From Alienimonas californiensis (lineage in GTDB: Bacteria > Planctomycetota > Planctomycetia > Planctomycetales > Planctomycetaceae), in NCBI RefSeq assembly GCF_007743815.1, contig NZ_CP036265.1:3180823-3244822 (forward strand): a stretch of 64,000 nt of DNA, given 5' to 3'. Position 1 is the first letter of the stretch. Each line of letters starts with the position of its first letter. Shown here piece by piece: positions 36,595 to 43,274 of the stretch. Position numbers and translations under genes: made by a program. The notes below the pieces were generated by a model, which was given only the letters and a program-made list of their open reading frames with translations, did not search any database and had not been told where the DNA came from.

Positions 36595-37446
36595 ATGATG
36601 TTGCAACACCCAATCGCGCGCTGGACCCTCGGCCTGACCGCCGCCGCCCTCGCCGCCGCCCCGCTCGCCGCGCAGGACGACGACCGTCCGCCCCGCGACC
36701 GCGACCAGCCCCGCGTCCAACGCGACCGCGACCAGCCCCGCGTCCAACGCGACGGGGAACGACCGGACCAACCCGCCCGCCCGCGCGACGGCGAGCGACG
36801 CGACGGCGAGCGACGCGACGGCGAGCGGACCGCGGAGCAGGAGGAGGCGATGACGCACTTCCTCGCCGGCTACTACGCCGGGTACTCCGACGGCTACGGC
36901 GACGGTTCCGACGACTGGGTCCTGTACGTCACGGAGCGGCAGCGGCGGCAGCGCGACCAGCGGAAGGCCGCCGGCCGCGACTCGCAGCGGATGCAGGAGG
37001 GACGCCGGAATCTCCGCGAGCAGCAGCGAGACCGCATGCGGTCTGAGGCCGAGGGCGTTCGCACCGTCTCCGTCGAGGGGAAAGTGATCGGCACGAAGAC
37101 GGTCCCGATCCGCGGCACCGACGTCGAACACCTGGTCGTGCGGATCGAAACCGAGTTCGGCGACCGCCGCGTCGCCGACCTGGGGCCGACGGACGCCACC
37201 GCCGACCTGGACCTCTCCGAAGGAGACGAGGTCCAGGTGACGGGCCATCCGATCGCCGCCCGCGGCATGCTGGTCGTCGCCGCCCGCAAGGTGACCTCCG
37301 GCGACCAGACGGTCGAGATCGAGTACCGCCGCCCCAACCGCAAGAATGAAGACGGCGCAGACCGCGAGGCCGGCGCAGATCGCGAGGCCGGCGAGGAGAC
37401 CGATCGCCCACGCCGCGGCGGGAACCGTCTCGAACGGCAGCCCTGA
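36595..37446 (+). CDS. Secreted Arg/Asp-rich repeat protein
   Basis: A 283-residue protein. The signal peptide ends near residue 25 (APLAAQDDD). The mature part starts with charged tandem repeats (QPRVQRDRD twice, then RDGER three times). A Gly/Tyr/Asp segment (GYYAGYSDGYGDGSDDW) echoes the preceding gene. Residues about 155-250 look folded (VSVEGKVIGTKTVPIRGTDV, VRIETEFGDRRVADLGP, GDEVQVTGHPIAARGMLVV) and could be an OB-fold-like barrel. The tail repeats ADREAG. No family is recognised. Its position behind the Gly/Tyr-rich gene suggests a joint extracellular role. A strong terminator follows. Confidence 0.65.
   Translation: MMLQHPIARWTLGLTAAALAAAPLAAQDDDRPPRDRDQPRVQRDRDQPRVQRDGERPDQPARPRDGERRDGERRDGERTAEQEEAMTHFLAGYYAGYSDGYGDGSDDWVLYVTERQRRQRDQRKAAGRDSQRMQEGRRNLREQQRDRMRSEAEGVRTVSVEGKVIGTKTVPIRGTDVEHLVVRIETEFGDRRVADLGPTDATADLDLSEGDEVQVTGHPIAARGMLVVAARKVTSGDQTVEIEYRRPNRKNEDGADREAGADREAGEETDRPRRGGNRLERQP
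36694..36825 (+). repeat. Coding tandem repeats in the Arg/Asp-rich gene
   Basis: A perfect 27-bp unit occurs twice head to tail (36694-36720, 36721-36747). A 15-bp unit, CGCGACGGCGAGCGA, occurs three times (36781-36795, 36796-36810, 36811-36825; last base differs). Both unit lengths are multiples of three, so copy changes would keep the frame. Confidence 0.85.
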
Positions 37447-37978
37447 TCGCGCCCGACGTGAGGCCGCCCCTCGAGTGAGGCCGCCGCCGACGACGCCCGT
37501 GCCCGCCCGCCCCCCGCAGGGGGGCGGGCGGGTTGTTTCGTGCCTGATCTGTTCCGTGCCTGATCGCAGATACGGCTCCAGCGCCGCCAACGCCGCCCCG
37601 ACCTCCGGCGTCCTCTGTTCCCCGTCGTGCATCAGCCCTTCTCGGATCGAACCTCAAACGGCCCGAGTCTGAACCCCGCCGGCCGGCTCTGATAGAGGAA
37701 CTGACGTATTTTAAACCCGGCCGGGCGGAATGTTTGAGAACGCGGGACGACGGATTTTCGCGGGTTCGGTTCCGGCCCCCCGAATTCCTCAACGCCGGGG
37801 TGGCCGGGGCGCCCGAGCGAAAGCGGATGCGAAGTGAGAGGCCGCCCCGGGCGCCCGGCCGCGTCGCGTTTTCGGCGCCGACATGTTATGCCGCTCGGGA
37901 TTCGGCCCCCGCGCGGGCCGGCGTCGCCCCGCCGGTCCGGCGGGCGGTCTGCCGCCGACCCCCCGCCCGGTTCCGCCG
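37447..37978. other. Intergenic region before the HNH gene
   Basis: 532 bases holding the terminator at 37502-37538. Beyond it are a duplicated CGTGCCTGATC (near 37540-37566) and an AT-rich patch (TATTTTAAACC, about 37707-37717) that could contain a promoter. No gene is seen. Confidence 0.4.
37502..37538 (+). terminator. Intrinsic terminator after the Arg/Asp-rich gene
   Basis: A perfect 14-bp stem, CCCGCCCGCCCCCC (37502-37515) with GGGGGGCGGGCGGG (37519-37532), loop GCA, followed by TTGTTT. Confidence 0.75.
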
Positions 37979-38674
37979 ATGCCCAATCGCAGTAAGAAAA
38001 AGTCTCTGAACTCCCTGCGGATCGACCGAGACGGGATCACGAAGCGGCGGAGGTCGCCCCGATTCAATTCGCGCTACCTCGAGTCGGCGTTAAAGAAGCG
38101 GAGGATTGAGGAGGCGGCGGAGGAGGAATTGCGGGAGCTCGATCCCGAAATCGACTGTCTGGTCTCCGACTCCAGCCTCGACGCGGACGGCGACGGCGAC
38201 TTCATCCTGAAGATTCCCGGCCGTCCCGGGAAGCCGGCGAATACGTGGAACCTCGTCTACGGCCACCGGGCGGTGCGGAGGATGAACGGGTTGGCCGTCG
38301 GGTTCACGGTCCCGTGCGACGAGCCGGGCTGCCCCGACCGCCTGATTGTCCTCAACGGCAAGGGGCAGGAAGTTCCGGGGATCACCAGGAAGCCGCTCAA
38401 GCCGCCGGTCTGCCATATCGTCCCCTGGGCGGCCCTGGAGACGGAACTGATTCAGAAGGAGAGCCAGGCCAAGAAACGGCTGCGGGACGATTTTCGTAAG
38501 GCGGTCTGCTGGGAGCCGACCAACCTGCAACCCGGTCACGCGGCGTGCAACCTGCGGGGGGTCAAGACGACCGCCCAAACCGTGACGGCTACCGAGGCGA
38601 AGGCCGCCCGCCAGGTCATCGCGAAGGTGGAACAAGACTACGCGACAAAGAAACAGTCGATCTGGGCCGGCTGA
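37979..38674 (+). CDS. HNH-type nuclease-like protein
   Basis: A 231-residue cytosolic protein. The C-terminal part has the HNH (beta-beta-alpha-metal) layout. His146 lies in VCHIVPWAA, Asn182 in TNLQPGH, and His187...Asn191 in PGHAACNLRGVKT, resembling the NLxPGHxxCN block of HNH nucleases. Cys145 and Cys190 flank it and Cys113/Cys118 (PCDEPGC) could add a structural zinc. The N-terminal 60 residues are very basic (PNRSKKKSLNSLRIDRD, SPRFNSRYLESALKKRR), suited to nucleic acid binding. The ATG at 37979 is chosen; an upstream start would add Pro/Arg-rich sequence. G+C is somewhat lower than in its neighbours. It is convergent with the OLD-like gene, so not its operon partner. A toxin, homing-type or defence nuclease are all possible. 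Confidence 0.65.
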   Translation: MPNRSKKKSLNSLRIDRDGITKRRRSPRFNSRYLESALKKRRIEEAAEEELRELDPEIDCLVSDSSLDADGDGDFILKIPGRPGKPANTWNLVYGHRAVRRMNGLAVGFTVPCDEPGCPDRLIVLNGKGQEVPGITRKPLKPPVCHIVPWAALETELIQKESQAKKRLRDDFRKAVCWEPTNLQPGHAACNLRGVKTTAQTVTATEAKAARQVIAKVEQDYATKKQSIWAG

Positions 38675-39042
38675 CGCCGGGGCGCCCGGCCCGCACCGGT
38701 CCTCCGCGTCGGGAGGGCGACGACCGCGTTTTGCGCGCCCGTCGTGTGCTACTGGCTCAGCCAGTGCCGGAGTGACGTGCGAGAACTTCGGACCGGCCCG
38801 AGCCATCGACAGCCGAACGCACTGGCAGAGCCAGTGGCACCCGAAAGGGCAAGGCGCCGGCGGACCCTCACCAGTGCCACCCGCCGACGCGGCCGGCGGA
38901 GCGATCGGGCGTCACGGGTTCCGGGGGCGGCCCGGCCCCTGCCACTGCAAGGAGGCACGCCCCCCGCGGGCCGACCCCGGCCACCCACGGTTTCGAATGA
39001 GCGGACCCTCCGGTCACCCCGGCCACCCGCCGCCCGTCGAAC
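38675..39042. other. Intergenic region with palindromic repeats
   Basis: 368 bases between the convergent HNH and OLD-like genes. It holds the CACTGGC repeats at 38752-38885. Beyond them lies Pro/Gly-biased GC-rich sequence with no credible gene. G+C drops abruptly at about 39045, where the OLD-like gene ends. Confidence 0.5.
38752..38885. repeat. Cluster of CACTGGC palindromes, left of the OLD-like gene
   Basis: ACTGGCT-C-AGCCAGT (38752-38766), CACTGGC-AGA-GCCAGTG (38821-38837, then GCACCCG) and a half copy CCAGTGCCACCCG ending at 38885. A related palindrome lies on the other side of the OLD-like gene (40951-40969). Confidence 0.75.
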
Positions 39043-40845
39043 TCAGTAACCGGCTAGTCGCTCGATTTCATTTCGTTGCCGTCTGGCCATCTGTCTAATG
39101 AATTCCCAGATGTCGTCTTCGCGTGGGTCAGAATCGCGAATCGCATTGGCTATATGGTTCGCCCATTCGGCTTTCTTTTTCTTGCTAGGCCCCCCTGACG
39201 TAAGCATTTCGGCCCAGTCTTCGAGTTCGCCTACAGGTACAAGAAATACTCCCGCACCCCTACACTTGCTCAGAAAGGCTGTCAGGTTCGAATAGACGCC
39301 GTACGAATGGAACTCCTCTAGACCCTTCTTAAGTCGGGAGGTCTGTGAGAGACCCGCGCTAAGATCTCCAAGTGTACGCCGCGTTTGGTTTAGCTGAGTC
39401 TCGTCCGTCCAGTCCAGTTTGGCAGAGAGGATCGAGGTAAGTCCGGATCGAACTGCCGCTTCATCGTAAACAGGGCCAAGTGCCTTCACCTCTTCAACCA
39501 GCTTTCGGCAGTCCTTAGTAAGATCTTCGGCGACGGGCCCGGGTGCTAGTGCAGAAACAATCGATTTGAAGATGTCAGGCGATCGGATGATGTCCAAGTC
39601 GACAATGACGCAGATAGGTATGCGAAGCCTTGCGTAAAGTTCGCAGGGATCTGCGGCACCGCCCATGCCGCCAACCGACACGAAATGAACATCATGTTTA
39701 AACTCGGCTGACACTTTTTCCCAAACAGTTCCGTAGACCAGTCGGTCTCCCTCGCCTTCAACCACGGTCACGGCCTCCGCGAAAAGGCCATCTAGAATCG
39801 CTTCCGATTTTGTGCTCGGCTTGCGAATTGACGCTCTGAGCAACTCGCTTTCGATCCGTTGCCCGGAGAAGTTTGTTCCCGCCCTTGAAAGTCGAATGAC
39901 GTCTAGATACTCAGTCTCCTCGATGATTCCTCGAAGAACGTGGCTGCTATGTGTCGCGACAAAGGTTGTGCCCGCGTCGGAGGTGCCGTATCGGCCGATG
40001 AACTTTCCAAGCGAATGGGCTTGTGGCGGGTGAAGGCACAACTCGGGTTCATCAATTAGGATGACTGGGCGCTGGCCGAGCAAAAGCGAGATGCAGATCG
40101 CCACATACGATTTAAACCCGTCTCCCTCGTTCTCGATCGTCCTAAACTTTGTCATCCTAGATGGCTGTGTTCGATCTGCGTCCGGGGGCAATGCCGGGCC
40201 ATCTCCAACCCGTAAGCAGAGCACGCCCCCGCGTGTTGGATCTACCCAGATGGATCTGCCGAAGGTTCTCTCTGTCTCTGCGGTGAGGGCATGTTGGGCG
40301 TCTTCGTTCAAGTATAGCGCTTGTATTTCTTTCTCGGGTGTAGTCTTCTCGTAGTCAAAGCTTGGGACTTCGTTTAAGGAATTTAGTCGACCTCCGAGGA
40401 AAAGGGACGCTATGAATGACCGGCCAAACATTGAGAGGAATTCGTCCTTTCCGCCTTTCCGGCCATTTGTCGATGTTCCCATTCTGGTGTAGTAGAGCTG
40501 GGCGAGGTTGCTGTCGGCCTGCCATCTGTCACTGCTGCCCCCAAACTCGAATACTCGACAACTAATGTTGTGATTTGAATTGCTGCCGGGGACCACGCGG
40601 ATGTGCTCCGCCTCTTCAAGGGCCGCTATGATTTCGGGTAGCGTACCCTTGCGAGTAAGGGAGATTTCCTCACAGACCACGAGGTCCCTTGGCTTGCCGA
40701 GCATCCTGTAGTGGATGTCTTTAAGGAATTGTGTCTTTCCAGCCGAGTTCGGCCCGATTACGACATTGAGCCCTTTTGGTTCGATCTTGCCGATGTTTGG
40801 GATGGAGATCGACGTGAGGGGGTTCAGCTTTCCCAGGTGTTGCAT
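39043..40845 (-). CDS. OLD-family-like ATPase with TOPRIM-like nuclease domain
   Basis: A 600-residue protein. The ATPase half has Walker A GPNSAGKT (31-38), an ABC-type signature region NEGDGFKSYVAI (239-250), Walker B VILIDEPELCLHPP (261-274) and the H-loop VATHSSHVL (His299). A TOPRIM-like half follows: Glu363 in VTVVEGEGDRLVYG, the Gly turn VSVGGMGGAADP, and Asp416/Asp418 in ICVIVDLDII. This order is that of OLD nucleases, used in phage defence as single genes or in Gabija, PARIS and some retron systems. No partner gene follows it on this strand. G+C is near 50% against about 70% around it, and codon use is unlike the neighbours. The start at 40845 fits the strand and helix before Walker A. 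Confidence 0.8.
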   Translation of the reverse strand: MQHLGKLNPLTSISIPNIGKIEPKGLNVVIGPNSAGKTQFLKDIHYRMLGKPRDLVVCEEISLTRKGTLPEIIAALEEAEHIRVVPGSNSNHNISCRVFEFGGSSDRWQADSNLAQLYYTRMGTSTNGRKGGKDEFLSMFGRSFIASLFLGGRLNSLNEVPSFDYEKTTPEKEIQALYLNEDAQHALTAETERTFGRSIWVDPTRGGVLCLRVGDGPALPPDADRTQPSRMTKFRTIENEGDGFKSYVAICISLLLGQRPVILIDEPELCLHPPQAHSLGKFIGRYGTSDAGTTFVATHSSHVLRGIIEETEYLDVIRLSRAGTNFSGQRIESELLRASIRKPSTKSEAILDGLFAEAVTVVEGEGDRLVYGTVWEKVSAEFKHDVHFVSVGGMGGAADPCELYARLRIPICVIVDLDIIRSPDIFKSIVSALAPGPVAEDLTKDCRKLVEEVKALGPVYDEAAVRSGLTSILSAKLDWTDETQLNQTRRTLGDLSAGLSQTSRLKKGLEEFHSYGVYSNLTAFLSKCRGAGVFLVPVGELEDWAEMLTSGGPSKKKKAEWANHIANAIRDSDPREDDIWEFIRQMARRQRNEIERLAGY

Positions 40846-40950
40846 GTTCGAGTTCTAAACGAGTGCTATAAGCGAGTGCGGCTTGCGTTTCGCCGGTGGA
40901 GGGTGCAGTTTCCCTCAGTTCGACGCCATCCCTTCAAGCGGCGTCGCTCG

Positions 40951-40969
40951 CACTGGCGGGACGCCAGTG
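40951..40969. repeat. CACTGGC palindrome, right of the OLD-like gene
   Basis: CACTGGCG-GGA-CGCCAGTG, followed by GCCCGCGG. Same core as the cluster at 38752-38885. It lies between the start of the OLD-like gene and the end of the M16-like gene. Confidence 0.75.
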
Positions 40970-40990
40970 GCCCGCGGGCTCCGTCTTTTC

Positions 40991-42292
40991 TCAATCCGGC
41001 CAGTCCAACGCCGCCGGGCCCAGCGTCAGGGCCGTCGGCGGGGCGGGGGGGCGGGTGGCGAGGTATTCGCTGACGTTCTCGGCGGTGAGGGCGTTCACGG
41101 CGTCCAATGTCTCCGACAGCGGTTGCACGCGGCCGAGGTGGCGCCAGTCGCGCGCTAATCCGTTCGCCCGGGCGGTCGTGCTTTCCTGGCTCATCACCAG
41201 GCCGCTCTTCGCGCGGGCCACGCAGCGGGTCAGTTCGTCCTTCGTCACGCCGTCGCGCAGGCGGGTCAGTTCCTCCAGCAACACGTCGAGCGTTTGCTGG
41301 GCCCGCTCCGCGGTGGTGCCGGCGTAGCAGAACAGCCGGCCCTCCTGGGCCGCGTCCGGTCCCGGGCCGGCCTTCAGACCGCTTAAACTGGCCGAGACGC
41401 TGTAGCACAGGCCACGCTTCTCCCGGACCTCCGTGAACAGCCGGCTGCTCATCCCGCCGCCGAGGATCGCGGCGGCGGCCCAGGCCTCGTAGTAGCCCGG
41501 CTCGCCGTAGGCCGCGGCGGGCAGGGCCAGGGCGATGTGCGTCTGGGCGCCGTCGTGGTGCAGGTGGTCCCGGGCCGGGCCGCGGGGGCCGGGTTCGATC
41601 GGCGGGTCGGGCTTTTCTTCCCAGTCCTCGAAGCACTCCGCGGCGAGGTCGAACCAGGCCTCCGGGTCCACGTGCCCGGCGACGGCGAGGACCGCGTGAT
41701 TGGGCCGGACGGCCGTGCGGTGGAGGTGCACGACGTCGGCGTACGTGAGGGCGTCCAGGCCGGACAGGGTGCCGTCGGTCGGCAGGCCCCAGGGGGCCGG
41801 GTAGGTGCGGCGGCGGAGCTCCAGCATGACCCGTTGGGCCGGTTCGTCCTCGATGGCCCGCAGGCTCTGGCGGAGGCCGTCCGCGGCGGGGGCGAATTCC
41901 TCCTCGGGGAGGTGGGGATCGCGGAACAGGTCCCGGTAGATGCGAAGGGCTTTGGGAAGATTCTCCGCGACGGTGGCGGCGGAGACGGAGAGGTGGCTGG
42001 CGCCGACGGATTCGCCGCGGTTCACGCCGAGGTCGTCCAGGGCGTGGGTGAAGCCGCGGTTGTCGAGGTCGCCGCTGCCGCGGGTCAGCAGGTCGCACAG
42101 CAGGGCGGCGCAGGCGTTCTTACCGGGGGGATCGAGCGAACTGCCGGCGGGCACCATCAGGGAGAAGGCGGCGCTTTGGACGCGCTTCATCGGTTCGACG
42201 AGGACCGTCAGCCCGTTGGCCAGCGTGCGGTGCTGCGTGCTCGGCCGGGCCGCGGCGGTGGGAACGGGCAGCGAAGGAGACGGTGCGGGCAT
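40991..42292 (-). CDS. M16-family peptidase homologue without the zinc motif
   Basis: A 433-residue protein with the M16 fold: RTLANGLTVLVEPMKRVQSA at the N-terminus, FRDPHLPEEEFAPAADGL in the middle, and FTEVREKRGLCYSVSASLSG, the R...GLCYSV segment of the C-terminal half. Where active enzymes have HxxEH, this sequence reads KNACAALLCDLLTRGS, so zinc cannot be bound in the usual way. Many bacterial M16 systems pair an active and an inactive subunit, and this looks like the inactive type. No active partner is adjacent. No convincing signal peptide; the ATG at 42292 is used because the upstream frame is Arg-rich. It is separated from the GNAT gene by a purine/pyrimidine tract. Confidence 0.75.
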   Translation of the reverse strand: MPAPSPSLPVPTAAARPSTQHRTLANGLTVLVEPMKRVQSAAFSLMVPAGSSLDPPGKNACAALLCDLLTRGSGDLDNRGFTHALDDLGVNRGESVGASHLSVSAATVAENLPKALRIYRDLFRDPHLPEEEFAPAADGLRQSLRAIEDEPAQRVMLELRRRTYPAPWGLPTDGTLSGLDALTYADVVHLHRTAVRPNHAVLAVAGHVDPEAWFDLAAECFEDWEEKPDPPIEPGPRGPARDHLHHDGAQTHIALALPAAAYGEPGYYEAWAAAAILGGGMSSRLFTEVREKRGLCYSVSASLSGLKAGPGPDAAQEGRLFCYAGTTAERAQQTLDVLLEELTRLRDGVTKDELTRCVARAKSGLVMSQESTTARANGLARDWRHLGRVQPLSETLDAVNALTAENVSEYLATRPPAPPTALTLGPAALDWPD

Positions 42293-42341
42293 ACGGCGAG
42301 TGTCCGTCCGCCGGGCGGGGCCGACAACCACGGGGGACATC

Positions 42342-42427
42342 GGGGAGGGGGAAGGGGGGAGGAGGGGGAGAAGGAAACACGGCGGCCCCGTGACTCCTCC
42401 CTCACCCCTCCTCCCTCCTCCCTCCTT
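42342..42427. repeat. Purine-rich and pyrimidine-rich tracts
   Basis: A purine-only run (about 42342-42377, GGGGAGGGGGAAGG and so on) faces a nearly pure pyrimidine run (about 42394-42427, CTCCTCCCTCACCCCTCC and so on), 16 bases apart. They can pair as a long imperfect hairpin between the GNAT stop and the M16-like start. Confidence 0.5.
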
Positions 42428-42989
42428 AAACCCCCGCCGTTTCGCCCTTGAGCGGTTTGTAGAGCGTGCGGACCGGGCGGAAGCCGACGCTGCGGTACAG
42501 CGTGAGGGCGCGGGCGTTGTCGGCGGTGACTTCGAGGTAGACCCGGCGATAGCCCCGCTGGGCGAAGCCGTATAGCGACCGCACCAGCAGCGCCCGACCC
42601 AAGCCGAGGCCGCGGCACTCCGGGACGACGCCGACGTTCTGGATCGCCCCCACGCCCCGCCCGCCGCCGAGACCCTGAATCGTCCCCACCGCGGCCCCGC
42701 CGGCCGGTTCGTCGAACAGATCGCTGCGTCGCACCGCCAGCCAGGTGGCCTCCGGGAGGAATAGGGGCTGACGGGCGATGTCCGCCATCAGCGCCCGACA
42801 GCCCCGCACAGTGGCGAGCGCGGGGAAGAGCAGGCTGTCCGGTTCCTCCGCGAAGGCGTCCCGTTTGGCGGCGGCGTGTTCCTCAATCAGATTGTCCCGC
42901 CAGGGAACGAGCCGGAACTCCGCGGGCGGCTCCGGCGCCGGCAGACGGCCCAGCAGGGCCTCCATGCGAACCCGACGGACGAACTGCAT
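42426..42989 (-). CDS. GNAT family N-acetyltransferase
   Basis: A 187-residue GNAT protein. Motif A for acetyl-CoA is VVPECRGLGLGRALLVRS (about residues 126-143), followed by the motif B region VYLEVTADNARALTLYRSVG with the Asn and Tyr typical of the family, and a last strand FRPVRTLYKPL. The N-terminal part (FRLVPWRDNLIEEHAAAKRD) starts as in acetyltransferases of planctomycetes that act on unknown small molecules or protein N-termini. TACACT at about 43025 on this strand may be the -10 element. It is followed by the M16-like gene in the same direction, but the tract between them suggests separate transcripts. Confidence 0.8.
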   Translation of the reverse strand: MQFVRRVRMEALLGRLPAPEPPAEFRLVPWRDNLIEEHAAAKRDAFAEEPDSLLFPALATVRGCRALMADIARQPLFLPEATWLAVRRSDLFDEPAGGAAVGTIQGLGGGRGVGAIQNVGVVPECRGLGLGRALLVRSLYGFAQRGYRRVYLEVTADNARALTLYRSVGFRPVRTLYKPLKGETAGV

Positions 42990-43194
42990 GGCACGGCCCG
43001 GGGTAGGGTGGGGGGACTGTCTTCAGTGTACCCGCGCCTCAAGCGCCGCGGCGGACCGACGAAAAATCCCCCGCCCGACCCCGAAAACCGCGAACCTCCC
43101 GCCGTCGTCCCGTTTCCCTTCCGGCGGCGGGTCGGTATCATCCCGCCCCCGATCGACCCGTGCGTCCGCGAGGACGGCCGGTTCGGCGGAACCC

Positions 43195-43267
<73 letters not shown>

Positions 43268-43274
43268 TTAGCTG

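Noticed and set aside
37979-40845. HNH and OLD-like genes as one two-gene operon
   Set aside because: They are convergent with 368 bases of repeat-containing sequence between their ends, so they cannot be co-transcribed.
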